From contig JAAXNY010000001.1 of assembly GCA_013420905.1 (NCBI GenBank), positions 6,882,001-6,946,000 on the forward strand: a stretch of 64,000 nt of DNA. Reading direction: 5' to 3'. How positions within the stretch are numbered: the stretch's first letter is position 1; every line of letters starts with the position of its first letter. This document shows, one piece after another, positions 11,601-23,200 of the stretch. The position numbers and the translations under genes were made by a program. Source of the DNA: Collybia mongolica. Lineage: Eukaryota; Basidiomycota; Agaricomycetes; Agaricales; Clitocybaceae. The notes beneath the pieces were generated by a model. The model did no database searches and was not told the DNA's origin. It saw only the letters and a list, made by a program, of their open reading frames with translations.

Positions 11601-12376
11601 TCACCGTTGCGAAACGAGCTCCGCATCAGCTATGGGATTTGCGTGGATCGTAATCTGACGTGGAGATATGTAGTTTGTCCTTGCTAAACGTGGAGAATTG
11701 CTTACATGTGTCAATTTGATCTCGCTAAGAGGCTTGTTTTTGTTTGTGACCGGAACCCGTTCCATTGCGTCAAGGGTTGAGTCTGCGCCATCGATGACTT
11801 TTCCGAAAATTGTGTATTTTCCGTCGAGGTGAGGTTGTTTTGCATAGGTTATAAAGAATTGAGATTTATTTGTGTCAGGACCTGAATTGGCCATGGCTAC
11901 GACACCTCTCGCATTGAACTGCAACGATATCGCGCGTTAAATGTGATGGCACGAAAGATTCCATCATAAACTGACTTTGAGGGTGGACCTTAGCTCATCC
12001 GAAAACGGTTTCCCCCAGATGCTTTGTCCGCCCTTCCCAGTTCCGCCTGGGTCGCCCGTTTGGATCATGAAACCGCGGATATTTCGGTGAAAGATACACC
12101 CATCAAAGTAGTTGGAAGCACATAATGCCAGGAAATTCTGTGAATATGTCAGAGAGGTCGCGGCGACAGCGAGATTTGTATTGCCTCTGCCGTTTTTGGC
12201 ACCGTCTCGCAAAAAATTTCGATCTGGAAAAGATATTCTGAGTACGAAATACCAAGATGTGGTGGAGTGTAAGTCACCTTCAGTTCTCCGTGTGTTGTAT
12301 GAAGTGTAACGGACTATAGATCAGTCAAAATGAGTCGGTAATGGTACAAACTGATGTAGCGGAAGACAAGTACCAT
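11601..12376 (-). CDS. cyclophilin-type peptidyl-prolyl isomerase (PPIL3/CYP10 type)
   Basis: Six exons on the minus strand: 12376-12374, 12313-12278, 12223-12185, 12137-11976, 11918-11706, 11654-11601; 168 residues. The start [18 protein letters not shown], the [20 protein letters not shown] block, [17 protein letters not shown] and the ending [12 protein letters not shown] are diagnostic of PPIL3, a spliceosome-associated isomerase. The active-site Arg (FHRNIRGFM) and Gln/Phe (KSQFFI) are present. Two oddities: the first coding exon is inferred to be only the ATG (donor ATG|gtactt, acceptor ctatag|TCC, since TAG stands directly before the conserved SVTLHT), and intron 3 (12184-12138) needs a GC donor because reading through meets a stop. 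It shares a 124-bp promoter region with the G-alpha gene. Confidence 0.9.
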
Positions 12377-12500
12377 ATTGATGAGGCGATGACCATGTGA
12401 CAATACTTCATGATGTGACCGACGTTACCAATGCCTTGGATTTATTATATCCCTGACTAACTTTGCTTGTCACCCTTTCTCCCACTCATCAGAACCCGTA

Positions 12501-14573
12501 ATGCCGCGTACTCCCTCGATCTATAGCCAAGACGATCCTATCTCTGCTGCCCTTAAACCCTCCCCCTCTGAAACAGAGGCAGAACGAGAGGCTCGACTCT
12601 TATCCGAGGCTGAAGCGCGACGAGTTTCCGAACTAATAGATGAAGATCTTAGGCTGGAGCGCGAGAGGTTGAAACGGAACAGAGGCGACGTCAAGGTTGG
12701 TACCAGACCGCTCTACGTTTTATAGCGCATATATGTATCAGGTTTCTTATCTGTTATAGCTACTGTTACTCGGACAGGCAGAGAGCGGCAAATCGACTCT
12801 TCAAAAGCAGTTTCAATTGATGTACAGGCCCAACTCTATCGACCAGGAGCGCATCTCCTGGAAAACCGTCATTTATTTCAACGTCGTTCACTCTTTAAAG
12901 CACATTCTTACGACCTTGGAGGCTTGGGACGACATTCTCGATGATGAGTCCGAGAATGTTGACGACTCAGCATCCATTTTACCCAACAAACATCGACCTA
13001 ACGGCATATCGGAGCAGCCCTCTCCGTCCACGTCACTCATGAATTCGGCTTCGCCACCCACTGGAATTCCTGCATCTCCTGCTCGGCCAGATAGCTCTGG
13101 TTCCACTCCCCAACATGCTGCCTCAAAAGAGCCAAGTTCGATCCAAATTGGTAACTTACGGCGGAGACTGTCGCCATTGGTATCCGCTGATGCACAGCTT
13201 GCTGATCGGCTTGGTGGTGGAATTACCGTTTCTGGATCCGGTAAGGGAGGTGTTTACGTCCGAAGCGGATGGCAAGCACGTACCATCGAAAACGCATTGG
13301 GAAGAATCAGACAAAAGAATGATAGTGAGGCTAAGAAGGCCCGTGAAAGCATTCCACGGGACTCCCCCCCGGACATCTTGGTTCAAGATGTTGGACGGAT
13401 GCTCTCTGCGTCAAAAGATGATATAAAGGAACTTTGGGGTCATCCTACTGTTAAAGGGTTGATTGCGGGAAGGAAGCTAAAATTGGATGAGTGGTCAGAA
13501 TTGTGAGAATTCTATATGCATTCCCATTTATGCAGAGTCCAAACTGAGAGGGGTTGACAGCTTTTTGAGACATATCTCCCGGGTTGCAGCTCCTGACTAC
13601 ATTCCAACGACAGGTATGCGCCTGTTTTTCACTGGTTTGGCGCATATATTCAACGTCTTCACCTATAGATGACATTCTTCATGCCCGTATCCAGACCATG
13701 GGCGTTGCCGAACACATATTTGACGTGAACATTCACGGGAAAGCGGTTTCCTGGCATCTTTTCGATGTCGGCGGAGCTCGCGGGCAGCGTCATTCATGGG
13801 TACCTTACTTCGATGACGCCAATGCTATTATTTTCGTGGCCCCCGTCAGTGCATTTGATCAGGTGCGTCAATATGTGCTATATATGCCTTATAATTCTCA
13901 TTCACGCCGCCTGCATATTGTTTTATATTTGAACAACTTATAATTGTTACCATGAAACTAAACATCTCTCTCTAGTACCTCGAGGAAGACCCGCGGACGA
14001 ATAGGATTGACGACTCCTTACAATTATTCACCCAAATTTGCTCAAACGCCCTGTTGAAGAATGTTCATCTGGTTCTCTTTCTCAGTAAGCGTCCTCTCGT
14101 CGTTTATTTCGACAATGAATCTATTCATCATCTATCGTTTTACACAGATAAGACTGATCTTTTGAGAACAAAATTAGATACAGGGCTGAAAGTCCGAAAA
14201 TAGTGAGTTTTCCATTCCATTTGTTTCCAATTTTTTTAATAGTCTCACTTTAGCATTACTTCGTTCGGAGAGCGCTCAAACGACTATGAAACCGTCGTAC
14301 AATACTTCCGCGCCCACTTTCTACAGGTGCATAGACGCAACAACGAGAATCGGCGGGTATTGTACACCCATTTCACGAGCGTAGTGGTATGTTTCAATAA
14401 ACTCTGGATGCCTGGTCCACTTCAAAATCTCTTCTTTTATAGGATACCAAAGCAACGCAGCGCGTCATTGGGAATGGTAAGCACATCAATCATACTCCTT
14501 ACTTGATGCTGATGTTACTCTAGTTCGCGACTCTATATTCCGAGGCTATCTTCAATCCGCAGCACTTGTATAA
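12501..14573 (+). CDS. heterotrimeric G-protein alpha subunit (expanded basidiomycete type)
   Basis: Nine exons (12501-12695, 12760-13502, 13549-13613, 13669-13862, 13976-14084, 14148-14202, 14254-14386, 14443-14476, 14524-14573), 525 residues. G boxes: P-loop LLLGQAESGKST, switch I ARIQTMGV, switch II DVGGARGQRHSW, LFLNKTDLL (guanine specificity) and TKAT in place of TCAT. Unlike signalling G-alpha subunits it has no MGC myristoylation start. It also carries a Ser/Pro/Asp-rich insertion of about 130 residues in the helical domain (from WDDILDDESE to SGWQARTIENALG), and the catalytic glutamine of DVGGQ is alanine. Such divergent G-alphas are common in mushrooms; their receptors are unknown. 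Expected site: inner face of membranes, uncertain without the lipid signal. Confidence 0.92.
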
Positions 14574-17500
14574 ATCATACCTCCGTACCCCGACCTCTAC
14601 GACAAGTTTCCCTCTGAAACCCTCCCGCTCGACATCCTCAGACTCTCTCTTGGCCTTGTATTAGAATACACCCACTACAGTGTGCTCTGTAGCCCTATAA
14701 CTTAATACCCTTCTCAATCTGCTACGCCAACTGTCTCTATTTTTTGCACACCTACAGACTCACGTTTGACATGTCCGTTGTTTGATACAGTACATCTCCC
14801 CGTAAACACACGAGTACTCCGATTGCAACTGTATGTACATACTCTTTCTTTTCCGCTTGCTTCCGATCATTATTGTACGATACATCCTCTACTTCATTCG
14901 TTATCTTATAATATGCATTGATGGCCCCCATGCGTATCTCCGCTCCCTCCAAGAAACTTGTGATGGACTGGATTGTTGTTGTTCCATGATACATGATGGT
15001 TACACATATCAAACCTAGACTTGTCCCGGCCTGTCCGGGGAATAACCATCATGATCCAGTTGCAACGTTGAAGTCTGATATTATTAATCATGCCTATGGA
15101 CCAGGCCCTCGGGGCCCTCGGCTGCGTGGCGCAATGCCAACTCAGAATTGCCCTGTAATATAGACCGTTTTCTATTATCTCCTCCATCACCTGTTAGTGA
15201 TCAACATGAGAGACCCTAGGCCAATACCAATGTGCATGCCGAAGTTTGAAATTTATCAGGACTCTGGGGCTGTGCCATTCCTCACACGTATGACACGTCT
15301 AGCTAATGTGATAGTGCGATAATACTATGGACACATCAACTCCATAGCCTCAATCGGTGGTCGGCCTATGTACATAGGCTGGCCTGGATTTCGGATGCAC
15401 CATCAGCACGACCAAACGGCAGAGAGTCCAGGGTAATGGTACTTGATGTGGCCCTCTTTAAATATCCTTGAGGGTCCATCAAACGTCCGGATATACTAGG
15501 CAACATATGCCTACGGAATTGAATCCTGTGACTTGATTTGAGTGTGAGACAGAATTTCTGTACGGTAATAAAGACATTTAGGCGGTGCGTGCGCGGCGAG
15601 AATCTCCCCGACTACTGTGCAATCAGAAGCGATGATTGAGTTGTTGTTCCGTTGGCCATCACGGTCGCATTCCCTCCAGTGTGTGAGAATGATTCCGGTA
15701 GTGGAAAAGCAGAGCTCACAGTCTAAGTTACAAAGGGTTTCGTGGAGAGCGAGCTAGATAACGTATCCATTACAGGAAAGGATATGACATGTCACTCTCC
15801 AGATTGCCCTAGCAGAAATGTGTCATAGCGAAAGGCACCGAAGGAATAAGTAATCTTTGTTCCATGATGGAACCTGACAATGATGGCTTCTGAGACTGGT
15901 TATGAGTGTAACATGCTTGACCAGCCTACCAAATGAACGCGTCACCAGAACGGGGGTGGGAGGCAAGAGGTCGTGACGAAGCGGAAGTACGATGCGAACT
16001 TCTTTGCGAGTGGGGCCGAGGACGATACGGGTTGTTTCGCTGAGATAGATTAATCGTACATTACAGCAAGTCTTGATTGCTTCGCTGGTCAGCAAAGAAG
16101 TGTGATCGTCTGTCCTTATCAGAGCCACCTGCATGTTACAGAGAAGTCATTTTGAGTTGTTGGGCGTTTTTGGTGGGAGAGAAGGCGGCCCATCAAGCAC
16201 GCACGGGAGTCACACCCTGTCGTATAATACTGAATGCACGACGAGATAGGTATGTCTGGCGTTTCCGACGCTGCCAGCGAAGTCTGCATTCTCACCTGGC
16301 ATGGGATGGCGCAGATCTAGAAGGGGGGGGGGGGCAGTGGGTTTCAAGTATATGGTATGGAGGAGTGCTCGACGTGTATGGATGGAGCAGACTGTGTTGG
16401 CCTCTGTTTGGCATCTTGAAGCTCCTGAGTCCTCCATCTTCTGCGTTATGATGATCTTTCGTCACCTTCATCGGCCTATTGTTAGAGACAGTCAACGCAA
16501 AAGTAGACCCACGGTTCAGCTCCTTACCCACATTCTGTCGTCGAAATCTAATCCCAACAATACGAGTGGCATCAACAACCGCGGATCTCTAACGTGTTTT
16601 GTTGAGCAAATTCGTCGAGCCGCTTCTTGTTCGAAGTATAGCCATATATTTAGTGCCGGCCAGATTTATACGGGAGTGGAAATGTAATTTCTATCGGTAA
16701 TGGTAGAACCGCGCATAATGAGGCAGACCAAGACTTGGACCCAAGATCGACAATTCAGAGTGAACGATCACGTGGTTGACGCATTGGCTCTGCCTCCGTC
16801 AGACTTTCAAATGCCCCAGCAACGGTCCATTGTCTACGCAAAGTTCCCCAAATCATGCGCAACAATATATTCACTATAGGTGTTCCTGTATCGCGAGACA
16901 GGTCCATGTCGTAGATGGCGAGGCTTCACGCGTGGTGCGTAATGAGCGAAGGACTGTTGTACTCAGCAAGAAGAAATACAAAGATATGATATGTAGTAGA
17001 GTTTACAGAAAGGTCGAGTGCAAACCTCTCCGTCAAAACCAAAGCTGTTGCAGACCCACCGCGAGGCCACACAACCCGCCGCGTATTTCTCCATCCTGCC
17101 TTTGATAATTTTGTATACCTTGTAACCTTCAGGTCTTTGGCAGGGACGCGATGAAAAGTTGATGCTATCCTTCAGAGAAAAAGCAAGCGTTAGCGCACCC
17201 AAGGCGAGCAGCCATATGAACCACAAGGACGAACAATAGTCCCTTGCTGTGTAGTCACAAGGGGCATTCGAGCGTTTCTGAGTAGCCGACAGTACATCCG
17301 ACGGCCCAGCTCCTGAAGTGCTTGTCTGGCGTTCTTCCTGGGCGGAGGCTTTCGCGATTGCAGCGAAGCACTTGCGCTGGCGGCGCGGCTATTTGTGTGT
17401 GAGCGGGACGGGCAGGCGAGGCATCGGGCGTTTCCGATGCGGCTTTGCATGGATGGCATTTCAAGAAATGGGAGCTGCAATTTTGGGCGGCGGGATGTTG

Positions 17501-19139
17501 AGAAGATGCGCGCACCGCAACGGCGAGAAGAAAGCTGGGGTCCAGTGCTGCGTCGCGAAGAGATCATATATAAATGACACCATCCATTTTCTCAGGAGTA
17601 GGTATGGGCAGTTGTAACAATCGGAGGGATACTAAGGGGAAACAGGCAAGGTCTCAGCGAACTTGATTTCTGCGCGTTGACTAGTCCAGTGATGACGATA
17701 AAAAACCAGAGTGAGGTCCTGGAAACGGGTCCCACCGAGAAGCCGTTACATAATAACTCCTGAATGTGATAACTTTTAGACACAGGAGAACTCGAGTCGA
17801 GGAAGAACACTTTCTTCTAAATAACTGAGGAAGTGTCCCACCGGGTATGTTCATTGCCGTCCTCCCGGGCGCCCCGAAGCGAAGTGATCGGCGCGCGCTT
17901 CCAACTTCTCGTGTTTCCATAACTTCGTAGACAATATTAATAGTGTCCTGGTGATTCTTGACCGGTGTGGGTCACGAATGAGGCGCTATTGTTCGTTGGG
18001 CCTTGATACAGTTGCGGTGCAGGGTGCGTAACGTACAAGTGCATTGTTATTTTTTCACTTTGCATCCATCCGCGCCTCGGATCGCCGCTGTATGTATGTG
18101 TGTATATATGTCGCTTGATAATTGGAACGGGGTGATGATCTCGACAGGCCTCAAGACTCGTATTCTAGGTACCGGGGGCTGCAGGGTTGGATTCGCGGGT
18201 CGCGATGATGTGTCTTGGGCAGCCTGAGGTAGCCACAGCTACTCCGTTGATACATTGCGACTTGGTTTGATTACCCCTGCACGCCGGCACAGGGATTGAC
18301 CTCTCCACGGAAAAGTTTTCGAGCAGAATGATTTTATTGTGTACTACAAATTCTGAGGGAGGAAAACACAATCAGGATGTTTGCTGTTTGGGTGAACGTG
18401 CTCCTTCTTCGCCTGCGTTGGCCAGCATTTTGATATGGGGCAAATGGTGCTGAAGGAGCTGAAGAGTATGGACCAGAGTTAATGGAAGATGAGCACGCCC
18501 ACGGGGAAGGTGTAGAGCCTAGACCGGTCACAAGCCATGCGGGGTAGGCTATGGACCCCGGTGGGCGTCCTATGTATGTCGTTGCAGACAAAAAAAAAAG
18601 AGTTGCGGACTGTCGGAGATATCGGCGATGGCCCAGTTATTTACGAGTCCCTTGAAATATGGGCTCTTGTGGTCTGTGAGAACTCAGAATTCCTACGGTG
18701 GCAGGCCAAGGTGAGAGAACCATACTTGGTGTAGTTGGAGGTGGAATCAATGCGGCAGGCATAGAAGCTGATCGATTCGGTCGAGCTGACGATTTGGGCC
18801 GTATGAAGACAAGAACTAAACCTCCTGACGAAAAGGAGAGACCGTTTGATTATGAGACAACCTGGACAGGTGGTAGGGAAGGGAAGAGGGGAGGAGAAGA
18901 CCCTCTTGAGTAGCCTTGGGTGTGGTCGTCCCAGTGACCGGGTGGCAAGACATGGATTGAGTGCGATTGACCATGCGGGACCGATCAGCCATGTGGCTTG
19001 GCTGAAAGCGGAAGGGCGGGATGGTGATCGGGTGGAGTAACCCGATATGGAAAGATGGGGGATTGTGATTCACATGTCGACGGGTCTTCGCTGGATTTCT
19101 CGCCCATTTCAGTGTTCATTCATTTGGTCTCTGTCGCTC
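14574..19139. other. 4.6 kb gene-poor interval
   Basis: No gene could be supported. Weak candidates, all unrecognised: a minus-strand stretch 15823-16134 (LIYLSETTRIVLGPTRKEVR...), a minus-strand stretch 16963-17226 that begins with a membrane-like segment (MWFIWLLALGALTLAFSL), and a Ser/Pro-rich minus-strand stretch 18334-18591. A run of 12 G stands at 16323-16334. Exons of an unknown small gene cannot be excluded. Confidence 0.3.
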
Positions 19140-20296
19140 ATGGAATCTCTTCTCGCCCCGTCCTCGCTGCTCTCTCCCTCAGAGTCTCATGCATTCCAGT
19201 CGTTCCTCTCCTCCATCAGCGACTCCACTGCACATGACTGGAATATCGACATCGACGTCCCAAAGGATCGCCAGGCTCTCGCAAAGGCCACCAAAGACCT
19301 GATGTCCCTCGACTCCTCGCACTGGCCTACTGCCCACCACGACACCTCCAACTCCCACTATAACTCCCCATCAGTCCACCCCTCTAACCTCTCCCTCTTC
19401 CGACCCCAGTCTCAGCCCCAACCCCACTCCCACCCATCGTCCCGCACACCCACCCCTACCAATCCCTCTCCTTTTCTGCCCTTCCAGCATCATGTCCATC
19501 TCCCACCCCACAAAAACACGCCCAAGCGGCACCGTGCCTCCCATCCCCACCCCTACCCGATCCCCTCCTCTTCCTCTACTTCTGCATCTACCTCATCCGT
19601 CCAGCAACAACAACAACAGCCACGCCAGCGCCGCTCTCAATCTCACTCCCAGCCCCTCTCGCCATCCCATCCCCCCTCTTCCGCACCCACCTCCATATCC
19701 CTCACTCCCCAAAAGCCTGCCCTCCTTTCCGCATCCCAGAAAAAGGCGAACCACATCCAGTCAGAGCAGAAGCGCCGCGCCAATATCCGCCGTGGGTACG
19801 AGGCCCTCTGCGAGTGCGTCCCTGCCCTGCGCGAGGCCATCCGCGAAGAGGAGGCGGCCGTCGCGAACGAACGCGGCGACCAACCAGGGAAGCGGAAGCC
19901 CAAGGCCCCTAAAGGCCGCGACGGCGAGGGTGACAAGGTCGATGGGCGAGCCGGCCCACGAAGCGAGAATGTCGTGCTCTCGAAGAGTAAGTTCCTGCGT
20001 CCACCTTCTTTCCAAATCTCACATGGACGCAATCAGCTATTGATTATATCAACGACCTACTTGATGAGCGCAGTGCGCTCCTCGCACGCCTGCACCGGGC
20101 TCGAAGCAGTCTACCACCTGGACACCCCGCTCTCACTCCGATCCGTCGGGGCCACCCGCCCATGGACGCTTTTTCGGACGACATGAGTGGACAACAGGGT
20201 ACGGATGCTTTTGATGACTATCCACTCTGGGAGCGCGAGTGGAAGGGCGGCCATGGGAATCTCGGGAATGTGGAAGAGGCAGAGGACAGTACTTAG
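19140..20296 (+). CDS. bHLH transcription factor
   Basis: Two exons (19140-19986, 20037-20296), 368 residues. The ATG at 19140 (MESLLAPSSLLSPSESHAFQ) is preferred over one 93 bases upstream because the upstream extension does not look like protein. The N-terminal half is Ser/Pro/His-rich with a Gln run (QQQQQQPRQRR). The basic helix-loop-helix starts at QKKANHIQSEQKRRANIRRG; His, Glu and Arg stand at the E-box contact positions (H..xE..xRR). An unusually long loop rich in Lys/Gly/Glu follows, and helix 2 (TIDYINDLLDERSALLARL) is on the second exon, with no clear leucine zipper. Fungal relatives with this split HLH regulate lipid, sterol or morphogenesis genes; the target here is unknown. Nuclear. 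Confidence 0.85.
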
Positions 20297-23200
20297 AGCC
20301 TGGGATTTGGACGGGTTTCGTCGTGTGCTTCGTGGAGTTGGATGTTAGGAGAACCGAGGAAGGTGGCACGCAGAGAGGTACCATACCCTGTGGGTTTTTT
20401 CTTTCGTTTTTTCTTTGTTTTTTGTTTTTTGTTTTTTCTTTCTGTTTCTTAACGTGTGCCATTGCTGACAACTGTACGTGTAGGGTCCTGATACCTGAGT
20501 TGGCGGTTGATCCTAATGATACACGTCACAATGCGCGAATCTAGTGCAGAACTTCTGGCATGTTGCTCCACGGGGTTTTGCCGGCCTGAATCTGCAGCTT
20601 TCGTGGAACGCATTTCGACAACGTTTGGAGTGAAGCTGGAGGATTTTGCGGAATTATCATATTATAGTATGTAACGTATTAACCTCGAACTATCTTTTTT
20701 TCGCTTTGTTCCAAGATGTGATTCGCACTTTTGTGACTTGGACGTATAAGTCAAGATCACGTACATTAGAATATACCCTAACAAACCTTTCACCTACAGC
20801 CTGTGGGCCCGAAGTTCTCTCTGGACCCTCACTGGACTTGAGATATTGTCACGAGCTTGTTGAAGGTATTAGCCATGAATTCAACCCTGCATTCCTGCCG
20901 GTGCATACCAAAATATGGATAGTTCTATACATAAACTACGCATATGCATTTTCTCCGTTTCAAAAAACATGACTTCTTAAGATCTACGTGTGGCACACTG
21001 GTAGCGCGCATGAAAATGCGGATCATGTGGAGAGAGAGAGTCTGTGAATGTGATTTCGAATTTCGAAGCTGCGCATACACACAAGGACCATGATTGTATT
21101 TCTGATCCCACAGCCGCCCTGACGCGTCTCCCATTCACTCCCCCAACACGCACCACTTCCTTCTCCCAAACTCTCGCTTGCTTCTTTTTCCTGCATGAAA
21201 TGGTAGATCTAGGCCGCGCAGATCTATCCCGGCAAAGAAACGCTGGCACGCCCAACAAGTTCAAGGGACAGGGTGCACCCCAAACGACTCCATTCCAGCT
21301 GGCTGCCGTTCTATTCCCTGAAAGCCTCCGAGTGAAGCATGGCAGGTCCAGATGGTGGCGTGGTAGCTGACTCTGGTTACCGAGGGGATGGAACTAGGGT
21401 TAGGCTGGAAACTTAAAAGTTTTGGAAATGAGTAAACTCTAAAACCTAAGACCTTGAAAGTTCAACAGCCCGAGCTGCCAGCCAACGCCGCATCTCGGAC
21501 GCGATTTTCTAGGAGGGGTGCAGATCTGCTCTGCACCAGCCTTGTCTGTGACTAGCGCCACATGTTAGCCAACTTACAAGGTCACCACTCCAATTTAGTG
21601 GATCGCAATGACTCCGCATGCTGAGGAAACTGTTGGGCAAAGGAAATTGTCCGACGGAGCTTTGCCTGACGTCCCGTTGCTGCATTCTGAAAATGGACAC
21701 AATTTCCTGTGTCTACATCACCCCTGAGGCCTGAGGTCTAAGGCCCGATCATCTACAAAGACCCCAAGCCCATGAGAAACAGATACACGACACACTTCTG
21801 CCCCTCCAGAGTGGATTTACTACCCTTGTGCCACAACACCAAAATATGACACCCTTCCGCGCGCCTTGTTTCCTCCCGGTATCGGTGCAGAGTATCGCGG
21901 CTGCAGCCAAAACTCAGCGCTGCCAACCCCAGCAATCGGGCGGCTGGGCGGATGTCACAAATGCCAACGAGGCGAATTTTAGAGAATCGCTTGTAACGTT
22001 CGGGTCCCGGATCTATCAGACTTGTCCGCTCAGGCCCAAAATGTCGTCCACATCGACTAGATTTCTAATCTTTGCTTTTGTTTTCTTGGTTTGGAAACAG
22101 GTTTTGGAACATGTTGATATTGCGACTAAGTTTGGAGGGAATATGACATCTGCCCGGGGTTGCAGCTGCCGACTGTTGAAACAATATTGGATGCCCCGGC
22201 GAAAGGGTGGCAGCAGACTCTGAATAATGCAGGGATGTGAGAGGTTCATGGACTCGGTCCTCCGTACCCTACCCATCAACTTTCCATTTTCAACACCGCA
22301 ATTCGACTTGATTCCCACCAGAACCCGAAACTCTACCTTGCCATCCCACACCAGCCCCGGCGGAGTCCCCAATTTTTGTTCTGACCGTCGGACACAGGTG
22401 CAAGCTCAGGTGCTTGTATGGAGTGTCGTGATTCCTAACCCTCCCCACCAGATACCGGACTTGTCCATTCTGAGATATGAGCAGAGCGGTGCTGGACATC
22501 CGTTATATCTGTTGGGATCTGAATCATCGGTTGGAACCATACTTATGCTGTTATGGAGCCGGAATACCGAGCTTCGGGGGCAGGATGTGTGGATGTACAA
22601 GTATAAGGATAGGGAGGGCAGTGTGAAGCAAAAGTGGGAACAAAGGATTATTCCTTGCGAGTCCTGCAAAGCTGGGGAGTACATTTATCGTGATTGCGTA
22701 AGGGCTATGGGACGCCTCCCGCTGTATCTATCCCACTGTCGCGTGGTCGCAGGGCAATTACAGGAGTTAATTTCATAAGGCCTAAGACTACTTTTTCCGC
22801 CGACCCCTACTCATCAGGAATTTTTTCTGGTGCAGGACACTACCTCTGGATCTGTCATGGTGCTTGAGGATACAGATCGTTACGTAGGAGCCATTGGGCT
22901 CCCCACCAAGGTCTGCTTCTCCATAAGCGACGCTTGGGAGCAACATTACATCCCTATTTTGCCTATGCCCGCCGGAGCCGCGGGGCCATGGTACGACTAT
23001 TTTATGATACATGGTGAACAACGGTAGGCCGTGATTGGTAGGGTGATACACCATCGCATGGGATAGCTTGTGTGAACGAGCGGCAGGTGGATTTCAAGAG
23101 TAAAGTCAATGGGTGAAAGTGTCATAGTTCCTCCGAATTACTGGTTGATCTTATCAATTTTGCATAGGACACTGGATGGTGTTCGGCTGGCCTAAAAACC

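Noticed and set aside
19643..20032. Minus-strand frames opposite the bHLH gene
   Set aside because: Shadows of the Ser/Pro/Arg-rich bHLH coding sequence; the + strand has a clear HLH domain.
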